The translations under genes and the position numbers were made by a program. Of a stretch of DNA of 37,354 nucleotides, positions 14,050 through 22,504 are shown piece by piece. Origin of the DNA: Candidatus Nitrosopumilus sp. (GTDB lineage: Archaea > Thermoproteota > Nitrososphaeria > Nitrososphaerales > Nitrosopumilaceae); NCBI GenBank assembly GCA_020431995.1, contig JAGQHE010000026.1:1-37354 (forward strand), written 5' to 3'. The notes beneath the pieces are model-generated. The model searched no databases and was not told where the DNA came from. It saw nothing but the letters and a program-made list of their open reading frames with translations. Within the stretch, counting starts at the first letter, position 1. Every line of letters starts with the position of its first letter.

Positions 14050-16149
14050 TTGAATAGTCTATTATTTTTATCCGTTTTCTCTGTGTTATTAATTGGTGGT
14101 ATCTCAAGTTCGTTTGCAGAAATAGAGTCTGTTAATGTAGTTGAAAACAAACTTGTTACTTTGCTTGGAGAAGGAATCGATGCTGATGCTGAAAATCTTA
14201 CATTCAAATGGACTCAGACTTCTGGCGAATCTGTAAAACTCTCATCATATACTGTTGCCGAACCCACTTTCATGGCACCTGAGGTCAAAAACGGTGAGAT
14301 AAAAGTTCTTGATTTTGAACTTCTAGTGACAGACCCACAAGGCGCAAATAGTTCTGCTTTTGTCGAAATCGTTGTAAACCCTGTAAACCATCCTCCAACC
14401 ATTGACGCTGGACGAGACTTGGTCACTTTTTCATCTATTAATGCAATGACAATAATCCCTAGCGCTTGGGATGCAGATGATGATGTGTTAACATACAAGT
14501 GGAGACAAGTTTCTGGACAACCAACAGAACTGTCAAATACTACTGAAAAATACCTTACATTCCTTCCTGGTTATCTTGATTATTCACAATTTGAGCCTCT
14601 TACATTTGAAGTCACAGTAAATGATGGGTTTGGAGGAACCGCAAGTGACACTGTAAATGTATATCCTTATCCAGGCGGACTAGAAAATAAACGAATTTCA
14701 GTATCAGCTGGACCTATTCAAACTGTAACCGAAGGCGATAGAGTCACGTTGAGTGCAACTGGTAGCACATTAGATAATAAACCAATTCAATATTCTTGGT
14801 TCCAACTTCTTGGACCATCTGTCACACTTAGTTCCTTTAATGGACAAGAAGTAGAATTCATTGCCCCTGAAGTAGGCGATTTTGAGAAGCTCTTGTCATT
14901 CCAAGTAACTGGTTATTCTGCTGGAAATGGTTGGGCTAATGCATTAGCCTTAGTAAAGGTACTTCCATCTAACAATCCTCCTGTCGCCAATGCTGGTAAT
15001 GATAGAAATGTTGCTGAAAATATTCTTGTAAAACTTGAAGGTGAAGGAATGGATCCTGATGGTGACAAAATCAAATATTCTTGGGCTCAAAAATCTGGTA
15101 AGGCTGTAGACCTCTATGAGCGTGCATCATACTCTGTATACTTTACATCTCCTGTTATTCAGTCTGAATCTGAAGAATTAGTTTTTGAGTTAACTGTTAC
15201 TGACTCGCATGGAAGTTCTGACACCGACGACGTGTCTGTCAATGTAAGTTCTGTGAATTATCCGCCAAGAGTTAATGCAGGTCCAGATAAGAGAGTTTAT
15301 GGTGGAACTCAAGTTACAATCGTGGGATCCGCCGTAGATCTTGATAATGATATTGTTAATCTTGAATGGAAGCAGCTTTCTGGCGAATCACTATCCTTTG
15401 ATAAAACAAAGGCAACCCTTTCATTTACTGCACCTGAAGTAACTCCAACAACTGAAAAACGCGTTGTTTTGGAACTTAGTGCAACTGATTCTGCAGGACA
15501 AATTGGCTCTGACCAAGTTGTGGTGTTTATAGTACCTGAGAACAGTGCTCCTAAAGCTAATGCAGGCCCTGATATGACCGTGGATGAAAACACAATTGTC
15601 AATCTTAACTGTGTTGGAACTGATCCTGATACCCATGTTCTTAATTATGAGTGGACTTCAGAATCATCAAAAGTAGTAATTGTGTCCTCTGAAGGTTCCA
15701 AAGTTTCAATTAAATCACCAAGTGTCGTGTCTGATCAAACTTTCACAATGACCTGCACGGTCAGTGATGGGGAACTAGCATCAGCAGATAGCATGAACCT
15801 TACAGTTAGGAACACCCTAAGTTTAGATATTATTGCTGATGCTGGTGTTGATAGAATAGTCAATGAAAATGTCAAGATAAATCTAGACGGTACCAAGAGT
15901 AATGATCCAGAAAACCAAACTATCTTCTATGAATGGACTCAAATCTCTGGCGAAACTGTAAAGTTGTCATCTACAACCAGTGTTACTCCGTCATTTACTA
16001 GCCCGACTGTAGCTAATGGTCAGGTCAAAGTACTTACATTCGAACTGAGAGTTTATGATGATAATGGTAGAGAGGCAGTTGACACTGTAGTTATTACAGT
16101 AGACCCAATCAACTCCCCACCAGAAGCATTTGCATCGGCAACTCAATAA
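14050..16149 (+). CDS. Secreted protein with seven PKD/Ig-like repeats
   Basis: The 699-residue product begins with a signal peptide (LLFLSVFSVLLIGGISSSFA, then E). It continues as tandem beta-sandwich domains of about 95 residues. Repeat starts are visible as ESVNVVENKL, PPTIDAGRD, SVSAGPIQT, PPVANAGND, PPRVNAGPD, APKANAGPD and IIADAGVD. Most have a YxWxQxSG strand and end in VTVxDxxG. These are PKD/cadherin-like folds used in archaeal surface proteins for adhesion or cell-envelope structure. No transmembrane anchor or S-layer anchoring motif follows. The protein ends at INSPPEAFASATQ, just where an eighth repeat would start, so it may be released, held by partners, or truncated. The start is TTG. 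Confidence 0.88.
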   Translation: MNSLLFLSVFSVLLIGGISSSFAEIESVNVVENKLVTLLGEGIDADAENLTFKWTQTSGESVKLSSYTVAEPTFMAPEVKNGEIKVLDFELLVTDPQGANSSAFVEIVVNPVNHPPTIDAGRDLVTFSSINAMTIIPSAWDADDDVLTYKWRQVSGQPTELSNTTEKYLTFLPGYLDYSQFEPLTFEVTVNDGFGGTASDTVNVYPYPGGLENKRISVSAGPIQTVTEGDRVTLSATGSTLDNKPIQYSWFQLLGPSVTLSSFNGQEVEFIAPEVGDFEKLLSFQVTGYSAGNGWANALALVKVLPSNNPPVANAGNDRNVAENILVKLEGEGMDPDGDKIKYSWAQKSGKAVDLYERASYSVYFTSPVIQSESEELVFELTVTDSHGSSDTDDVSVNVSSVNYPPRVNAGPDKRVYGGTQVTIVGSAVDLDNDIVNLEWKQLSGESLSFDKTKATLSFTAPEVTPTTEKRVVLELSATDSAGQIGSDQVVVFIVPENSAPKANAGPDMTVDENTIVNLNCVGTDPDTHVLNYEWTSESSKVVIVSSEGSKVSIKSPSVVSDQTFTMTCTVSDGELASADSMNLTVRNTLSLDIIADAGVDRIVNENVKINLDGTKSNDPENQTIFYEWTQISGETVKLSSTTSVTPSFTSPTVANGQVKVLTFELRVYDDNGREAVDTVVITVDPINSPPEAFASATQ

Positions 16150-16280
16150 TCTTCAATTGGATTTTGCATTACAACACTAACTGTTGAAAGTCCAACTTTA
16201 ACTAATATTAAAACCAGTCGTGTAATTGGGACTGAGAAATTATTCGTACTGTTCTTAAAGAATTCTCCCAATCACCCATA

Positions 16281-17114
16281 ATGACAAAATTATTACACAT
16301 ATCATTGGCTACTGTGTTTCTTCTGACGTCTCTCCTAACAAGTAACGCATTTGCAGAAACTGATTTTAAAAAAATCCAAGGCGATGATCTCAAAAACAAC
16401 CCTATATCACTAGACATTCTAAAGAAAATTGAAATTGCTAGAAAGCAATTTGAACAAACACAGGAAAATGACCAAAAAATAATCGAACAGCAAAAACTCA
16501 TCGACAAACAACGTACGCTTGCAAAAACGTCATTAAATGAGGAACTCAAACGAATGGAAGCAAAATATGAAGCATATACTCCTAAAAATGCATATGATCG
16601 ATATGTTGCTAGTACCAATTCGACTAATCCGGGGATATTTTGGGACCAATTTGGCTACCTCAATACTAAATTAACGATAGCAAAAGAAGCAAAAGACTCT
16701 ATTTTGCAACAGGGCGGAACTTATGCTGATGCCATGAAACAATATGTCAATTATGCAAAAATGTCCAAAATTGAGATGCTAAATGTGATTAGAGATCTAA
16801 ACATAAAGCATAATCTTGCACAAGAAGAAATTCAGTCAAATTTTGACATTAATGGAAATCTTCCAAGATATGAAAATGATTTCGAAGCCCCTTGCTATGG
16901 ATGTATGGAAAAAATTTCAAAAATACAAGTTGGTTCGCAGTCAATACCTGTACAGATCAAAACTTTCGAAAAACCCATCACAAAGACTAACGATCTTCGG
17001 AATTCTCTTTCAGAACTTCAAAAAGCGTTTGTAGAATCAAAAGACATCATTGCACAAAAGAAAATGGTATTTGAGATGAATAATTTGGTAAGCCAAATTA
17101 AAGAACTCAAATAA
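16281..17114 (+). CDS. Secreted coiled-coil protein with a CxxC motif
   Basis: The 277-residue product has a clear signal peptide (KLLHISLATVFLLTSLLTSN, then AFA and ETD). A long charged helical region rich in Lys, Glu and Gln follows (EIARKQFEQTQENDQKIIEQ, then QKLIDKQRTLAK), with a conserved-looking segment YDRYVASTNSTNPGIFWDQF. A single APCYGCMEK near residue 207 could bind metal or form a disulfide. It is probably exported and extended. The family is not recognised. It follows the PKD gene by 131 bases in the same direction with its own upstream region. Confidence 0.72.
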   Translation: MTKLLHISLATVFLLTSLLTSNAFAETDFKKIQGDDLKNNPISLDILKKIEIARKQFEQTQENDQKIIEQQKLIDKQRTLAKTSLNEELKRMEAKYEAYTPKNAYDRYVASTNSTNPGIFWDQFGYLNTKLTIAKEAKDSILQQGGTYADAMKQYVNYAKMSKIEMLNVIRDLNIKHNLAQEEIQSNFDINGNLPRYENDFEAPCYGCMEKISKIQVGSQSIPVQIKTFEKPITKTNDLRNSLSELQKAFVESKDIIAQKKMVFEMNNLVSQIKELK

Positions 17115-17118
17115 GCCC

Positions 17119-17128
17119 TTCTTTTTTT
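17119..17128 (+). terminator. T-run after the secreted coiled-coil gene
   Basis: CTTCTTTTTTT starts about five bases after the stop codon at 17114 and ends in seven T. It fits an intrinsic archaeal terminator; no hairpin is needed or seen. Confidence 0.45.
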
Positions 17129-17243
17129 AAACATTATAATTATTTTGGTCTTTTCTTGAACAGATAATTCAAGTGTACGTTATAATATGAAAGTAAGTTC
17201 AAATCATCGGAAGTAACAGATTGGAAACTTTGTGTCGTTATAA

Positions 17244-17727
17244 ATTGTTGTTGCGATTACGTTATTTTTTATCACAAGATATGTAATTCGCAAAAAATGC
17301 ATAATCTAACTGGTACTCAAAAATTACTAGGCATAGTTTCAATCTTTATCATGATTTCTGAAATTGCGTATTTGGGAACCGTGTTGGAAGTTGTTTGAAT
17401 TAGCATTAGAAAAACCCCTCTATTGGAGTTGGAATAGTGATATTTGGGGTTGCTTTACAACATCAACTAAAGAACATCGCTGCCGGGATTGAGGTATATT
17501 TTGGATCTGACATTGACATAGGCGATTCAATATTGATTAAAGAAACTCATGGAGTAATCATAGAATTACATTTGACAAAAATTGTTGCATTGACTGAGGA
17601 TGGAGGTAGAATGATCATTCCAAATCAAAAACTTGTAGAAGATGTTGTGATAATATATAACAAAAAAGAAGGGTGTCGAAAGTTGATTTCAATGTGTTAT
17701 CTCATCTTAAATTCTATCGTGGTATGA
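17244..17727 (+). pseudogene. Decayed MscS-type mechanosensitive channel gene
   Basis: Pieces of an MscS-like protein lie in successive frames: IVVAITLFFITRYVIRKK from 17244, GTQKLLGIVSIFIMISEIAYLGTVLEVV from about 17312, FELALEK, then IGVGIVIFGVALQHQLKNIA and DIDIGDSILIKETHGVI to the end. The order and spacing match the intact protein at 27246-27734 (compare ITIAEVMYLSATLKI and INVGSEIEFDNKLGTI). At least three frame changes and two stop codons interrupt it. A 96-residue open remnant from 17437 holds the MscS beta domain but lacks the pore helices, so a working channel is unlikely unless the interruptions are sequencing errors. Confidence 0.7.
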
Positions 17728-17767
17728 TGAATTTTTTATGGTATCCCTGTTTGATTGGGAATTGGAA

Positions 17768-19936
17768 TTATTTCTCAGCGCATTTATAGAGAACAGATGA
17801 CAACAGAGCTGCTCTATCTAAAATACTGTCATGTATGATGTACTCTTTAGGCGACCGATAATAGTGTCCCAATGGCCCAAAACCGTCTAGAGCTGGAAGT
17901 TCAATTGGAACATTACTGATATCAGATGATACAATTTGACAATGTTTTTTGATTTTCATATCGTGTTTTTTAGCAAGTTCTTCTACCTTGTTATAGAATT
18001 CGGTATCTGATGGCTCTTCTAATACTGGAGGTCTTGTTTGAATTTTATGAATTGCAACATCTAGCTTTTTGGAACCTTCCTCTCTTTTTTTCATAATGGA
18101 TCGAATCTTTGAATCCAAAGTTTCGCCTAATTTTTCTGTTTGATATACGCACGTCAGTGATAATGTTGCATAGTTTGGAGTATGTCCGTGAGAGCCTTTT
18201 GCAACAACAGATGTAGTTCTTAATCTGTAGTCATCTTCATTTTTTGAAATTTTTTCCAGTGCATGTAATTTTTTCGCCAAAACTGGAATTATTCCACGAA
18301 TATCTGAATCTGACTGATCGCCAACTGCAGTGAATCTGATCTGATAATCACTTCTCCCATAACAAGTTGTAATGATTCCTCCGTCTTTACTGCCTGATTT
18401 TAATCCTATGATGTACTTGGATTTCTTTGAATACTCGTTAACAAATCTTTTACTATAGCGTCCTCCCAAACTATCATCTGTTGTTAGCAATATGGCACAT
18501 CGTATCTTTCTGAGTTTTTTTGCAAATCGCAGGGCATGTAATGCACCCAGCATCACTGCCAGCCCGCCTTTGCTCTCAGCAATACCTGAGCCCAAAATCT
18601 TATCATTGTTTTCATGATAATTTATCAAATCATCAGGGCCGTAATGCGTGTCAAGGTGAGAAATTATCAAAACATCATTTTCTGATTCTGAATGGTTCCT
18701 GAAATAATGAAAATCTCCAACATCATTTTCTCTATAAACCTGCTCGTCAAATCCAAGGTGTCTTAATCGTTTGGATATAATTCTTCCTAATTGATTTACA
18801 TGCTCTTGATTGTATACATGAGTGTTAAGATTCACAAAGTCTCGTAAAGTGTCTTTGATGCTTTGCAAGTGTCCTCTTAAATAGGTTCTTGCAACAACCC
18901 TTAGTGGCTGCGTTAAATCCGTCTCAGTTCCATTGTGTTGTATAGGAGAGCCAAAATATCTAATTACTGCAACATCCAGAATTTTATTGATTAATGACTC
19001 GTAAGTGTATCCGGCAGTTTTAGCAGCGTAAAATAATGATCCTCCTAGCCCTAGACTCGCCATTGAATTTAATTCAAGAATGTACAGATTCTCATCCTTG
19101 TCCATTCTGAAATCAACTCTGCTGTAATCATTTAGGCCTAGGCATCCGAATGCCTTTATGCACATCTGGCGCATTTCTTCTGCTTTCTCCTTTGATAATT
19201 TTGCAGGACATGTTTTGTCTACTCCTCCCTTTTTCTTTTTATCATCAATAGTCTGAATTTGGTCAGGGTGGCCTAAATTGATCTCGACTATTGGAAAAAT
19301 GTCTACACTTGGATGGTTTCCTATTACTCCTACTGCAAATTCTCGTCCTGAGATAAACTGCTCGACCAAAATATCCTGTTGAAATTTTTCAATTTGTACT
19401 CTAACTGCGGCTCTGAGATCGTCCCAGTTATACACCACTTCCATTCCCATAGAAGTGGACTCTAGTTTTGGCTTCACAATTACCGGGAAAACTAAATCAT
19501 CATGAATGTCTTCCGGAGTCCGAAATACCCAAAAACCAGGAGTGGGAATGTTGTTTTTCTGCAAGACGATTTTAGTCATCACTTTATCCTGAACAATAGC
19601 ATGCCCTGCAGGTCCTGAACCGATATATGGAATTCCAAGCATTTCCATCATTGCAGGAACATGGGTGTATCTGTTTTGACCTTGGATGCCGTAAGCCATA
19701 TTGAATACCATCCCAGGAGTTTCGCCTGCAACAACTTTTGGCATGAATTCACGTAATTCATCGGCAAGATGTATGTCCCCCTCGACAACTTTTACAGTGT
19801 GACCGCCTTTCTCTAGTGCCTGCGCAACTCTCTCAACGGCTTTTTTACTGTAATGCTCTTTGGTAGTCATTCCAAAAACATTGATCACATCATTTGGGTC
19901 AATCTTATTTTCATTATAGATTAATGCAACTTTCAA
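17768..19936 (-). CDS. Fusion of a D-Ala-D-Ala-ligase-like ATP-grasp enzyme with an M20-type peptidase domain
   Basis: This is a 722-residue two-domain protein. Residues 1 to about 335 match the D-alanine-D-alanine ligase branch of ATP-grasp: GIPYIGSGPAGHAIVQDKV, FPVIVKPKLESTSMGMEVV, EQFISGREFAVGVI, RVDFRMDKDENLYILELNSM. From about 365 an M20 peptidase/deacylase domain follows with SHLDTH (His427, Asp429). However, GSGIAESKGG has Glu at the usual bridging Asp, and TTDDSLGG has Asp-Ser where the catalytic and metal-binding Glu-Glu are expected. A C-terminal GHYYRSPKEYIIHD replaces the usual AHxxDE. Archaea of this kind have no peptidoglycan, so ligation of other amino acids is more likely. The divergent neighbour is the CorA-like gene. 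Confidence 0.85.
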   Translation of the reverse strand: MKVALIYNENKIDPNDVINVFGMTTKEHYSKKAVERVAQALEKGGHTVKVVEGDIHLADELREFMPKVVAGETPGMVFNMAYGIQGQNRYTHVPAMMEMLGIPYIGSGPAGHAIVQDKVMTKIVLQKNNIPTPGFWVFRTPEDIHDDLVFPVIVKPKLESTSMGMEVVYNWDDLRAAVRVQIEKFQQDILVEQFISGREFAVGVIGNHPSVDIFPIVEINLGHPDQIQTIDDKKKKGGVDKTCPAKLSKEKAEEMRQMCIKAFGCLGLNDYSRVDFRMDKDENLYILELNSMASLGLGGSLFYAAKTAGYTYESLINKILDVAVIRYFGSPIQHNGTETDLTQPLRVVARTYLRGHLQSIKDTLRDFVNLNTHVYNQEHVNQLGRIISKRLRHLGFDEQVYRENDVGDFHYFRNHSESENDVLIISHLDTHYGPDDLINYHENNDKILGSGIAESKGGLAVMLGALHALRFAKKLRKIRCAILLTTDDSLGGRYSKRFVNEYSKKSKYIIGLKSGSKDGGIITTCYGRSDYQIRFTAVGDQSDSDIRGIIPVLAKKLHALEKISKNEDDYRLRTTSVVAKGSHGHTPNYATLSLTCVYQTEKLGETLDSKIRSIMKKREEGSKKLDVAIHKIQTRPPVLEEPSDTEFYNKVEELAKKHDMKIKKHCQIVSSDISNVPIELPALDGFGPLGHYYRSPKEYIIHDSILDRAALLSSVLYKCAEK

Positions 19937-20112
19937 TATTTTTTCACTTTCTAATGTATAATAAAGTGTATGCGACCTCGTTTTATACGATTGTCATAAC
20001 ATAATCAAGAGAATTTTTGAGTATTTTTCAAAATATTTTCAAATTTTCTATTTGATAGGACACATTCCAAATCTTGTACTTTATTAGACTACATGTATTT
20101 TGTTAAAATAAG

Positions 20113-21753
20113 TTGAACAGGATTCTAGGTGTGATCATTAATCGCATTACCATCGGCTTTCTCTTTGCAATAATTTATCAAATTGTAGTGGGTATGGCCA
20201 CATCCATTCTATCCATCCCATTAACTGGAAATATCTCTGATCTTTTTCTAGGGATACATAAAGCTGATTCAGAAGGCATTTTGTTAATTGTCTGGTGGAT
20301 AGTCTCAACCATTCTAATAACTGGAATTGCACTCTTAATCGTCAAATACAAACTGTATTTCTCTCCATATCGTGGTGAACAAAATATTGAAATCCCACCG
20401 AAAATCACCGTCATCACTGCAATAGTTATTGGATCCATCATTTCATTCATGTTCTTTTTAATGGATACAATAACTGGAATCTCTGTAGGAACAACCTCAG
20501 CTGACGTTCAAGCAATTTCTGAAGCAGCTGGTGAAGGAAACTATATCCCGCTTTATCTTAGCATGTTATTTTCGATTTTGACTGGATTTGCAATAGTGGC
20601 TATAACCGGTAAAATTTCCAGAGTCAAAGAAATTACAAAAGATATTGGTCTTCAAGACATTACCGGAATTAAACATATTATGAATATCACAAAAGCTGAA
20701 AAAACCTTGTTATCTGATACCATAGGCCAAAGCCCAGGTGCATTAATTCATGTTGGCGAAAGAAAAGTAGAAGACATTAGAATAGACATGATCGAGTATG
20801 ATGCTGAAACAATTACCGAAGCAACTAATGTTCAAATTGAGGATTGTCTAAAATCTAAAAACGAACCCAATGTTACATGGATTAATGTGATAGGCATACA
20901 TGATCCTAAAATTATGGAGTTGTTTGGAAATAGTTTTGAAATTCATCCGCTTCATCAAGCAAATATTATGAATACTGAACTCCGACCATCAATCGAAGTC
21001 TCTGACAACTATTTGTTGATAATGTTAAAGATGCCTCATTATGATTCTGATACAGGAGATCTGGACTTGGAGCAAATCTCTATAATTTTGGGCGAAAATC
21101 ATGTAATAACATTTCAAGAAATTGAGGCTGATTTTTTTGATCAGATCAGAAAACGGCTAAGAAGCAAGAGCGGTACCATACGTGATCTCAAAAGTGATTA
21201 TCTTGCTTATGCAATAATTGATGCAATAATAGACAGTTATTTTCTAGTAATTGAAAAAATTGGTGATATTACAGAGGATTTGGAAGACGAGTTGATGCAA
21301 AACCCTACGTCTAGCACTATGCAGACAATTCAAACATTGAAACGTCGAATGATCTCTCTGAGAAAATCAATCTGGCCTGCACGTGAAATCGTGGATTTTC
21401 TTGGACGTGATTCCACACTTTTCATTTCAAATAACACCAGGCCTTATCTGAGAGACGTCTACAATCACGTAATTCAGGTTATTGATACCATAGAGGGATT
21501 ACGTGATGTGATTGGAGGGCTGTTGGACACTTATCTGTCAAGCGTTAGTAACCGTATGAATGAGGTGATGAAGACACTCACAATAATTGCAGCCATCTTC
21601 ATCCCAATCACATTCATAGCTGGAATATATGGTACGAATTTTTCTTATGTGCCTGAATTAGAATGGAAGGGAAGTTATTTTGCTATGCTGATTGGAATGG
21701 CTGCAATTTCGGGTGTGATGATTGCATGGTTTAAAAAAAAGAAATGGTTCTAA
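20113..21753 (+). CDS. corA: CorA-type divalent-cation transporter with an extra N-terminal membrane domain
   Basis: The 546-residue product ends with a CorA module: a soluble domain (about residues 225-480, with NVTWINVIGIHDPKIMELFG, the long-helix TLKRRMISLRKSIWPAREI and LSSVSNRMNEVMKTLTIIAA) and two C-terminal helices flanking the pore motif YGTNF (Gly507-Asn509; GMN is commonest). An SYVPELEWKGSYF loop follows, as in CorA. It transports Mg2+ or a similar cation. Unusually, about 170 N-terminal residues add four predicted membrane helices (near 5-30, 50-75, 97-120 and 143-165). Classical CorA is about 320 residues. The start is TTG at 20113, with TATA-like TTTATTAG about 27 bases upstream. 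Confidence 0.85.
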   Translation: MNRILGVIINRITIGFLFAIIYQIVVGMATSILSIPLTGNISDLFLGIHKADSEGILLIVWWIVSTILITGIALLIVKYKLYFSPYRGEQNIEIPPKITVITAIVIGSIISFMFFLMDTITGISVGTTSADVQAISEAAGEGNYIPLYLSMLFSILTGFAIVAITGKISRVKEITKDIGLQDITGIKHIMNITKAEKTLLSDTIGQSPGALIHVGERKVEDIRIDMIEYDAETITEATNVQIEDCLKSKNEPNVTWINVIGIHDPKIMELFGNSFEIHPLHQANIMNTELRPSIEVSDNYLLIMLKMPHYDSDTGDLDLEQISIILGENHVITFQEIEADFFDQIRKRLRSKSGTIRDLKSDYLAYAIIDAIIDSYFLVIEKIGDITEDLEDELMQNPTSSTMQTIQTLKRRMISLRKSIWPAREIVDFLGRDSTLFISNNTRPYLRDVYNHVIQVIDTIEGLRDVIGGLLDTYLSSVSNRMNEVMKTLTIIAAIFIPITFIAGIYGTNFSYVPELEWKGSYFAMLIGMAAISGVMIAWFKKKKWF

Positions 21754-21804
21754 ATCTAAAATAATCATTGTCATGAATTCCAGATTTTATATGATAAGTT
21801 AAAT

Positions 21805-22443
21805 TTGAAATGTGATCATGATCTAAAACACGACCTAAGAGGTAAACAACAACTGTTTAAAACCATAATTGTTTGTAAATTAAATCCAAAATATCAAAAT
21901 TCCACGTACGGTGCAATTAGATTTCTAGTCACTCCTATGATGTTAGTTGATTTAGCTGCAATACTGCCCTTCTTCTTACCTTTTGTAATAGCGGATACTA
22001 GATTCATCCGAATAGTTAGACTCTTGAGGCTGTTTAGATTATTCAAGCTTGCAAGATACTCTGATCCAATGCAGACCCTTGGTGATGTATTTAAATCTAA
22101 AGCAGGAGATTTAGCAGTAGCGTTTTTTTATTCTATTTATCTCCTTGATACTTGCGTCTAGCCTGATGTATTACGCAGAACACGAAGCGCAACCTGAGTT
22201 ATTTTCCAGCATTCCATCATCAATGTGGTGGGGGTGATTACACTCACCACGATAGGTTATGGCGACGTGTATCAAGTCACTGTGGCTGGAAAAATTATTG
22301 GTGCAGGAGTTGCCATACTTGGGATTGCAGTATATGCAATCCCAAGTATGGCAACTGCTTTTACTGAAGAACTTAGAAAGAAAAGATCTCAAAATAACAA
22401 ATGCCCTCACTGTGGTAAAGAGATACCGGACCTATCCTCTTAA
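21805..22443 (+). pseudogene. Frameshifted voltage-gated K+ channel-like gene
   Basis: The remnant encodes channel segments S3-S4 (MMLVDLAAILPFFLPF, then FIRIVRLLRLFRLFKLARYS with the regularly spaced arginines of a voltage sensor). In the next frame come S5 and the pore turret (ISLILASSLMYYAEHEAQPE), and after a second shift the selectivity filter TTIGYGD, S6 and a C-terminal CPHCGKEIPD zinc ribbon. The first shift is at a run of seven T (22124-22130) and the second at GGGGG (22228-22232). One base changed in each would restore the frame. S1 and S2 are missing upstream, and the sequence before NPKY is not channel-like, which favours true decay. Confidence 0.75.
22308..22356. repeat. Perfect 22-bp inverted repeat inside the K+ channel remnant
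   Basis: Bases 22308-22329 are the exact reverse complement of 22335-22356, with a five-base spacer GTATA at 22330-22334. It lies in the S6 coding region (GVAILGIAVYAIPSMAT). Part of the symmetry may come from the near-palindromic amino-acid order, but a perfect 22-bp match at every third position is unexpected by chance. RNA from either strand could fold into a strong hairpin. Confidence 0.9.
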
Positions 22444-22473
22444 GCAAAAACTTAGTCTGATTTTTACACTCAT

Positions 22474-22484
22474 CTTTATTTAAT
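22474..22484 (+). promoter_or_regulatory. TATA box of the duplicated-domain secreted protein gene
   Basis: CTTTATTTAAT is centred near 22479. It is too close to the first ATG (22487) but exactly about 26 bases before the second ATG (22505). This spacing decides for the second start on a leaderless transcript. Confidence 0.5.
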
Positions 22485-22504
22485 CGATGAATCTATCCAA
22501 ACCA

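Noticed and set aside
20147-20450. Minus-strand frames under the CorA N-terminal region
   Set aside because: They mirror hydrophobic codons of the membrane domain and lack starts with promoters.
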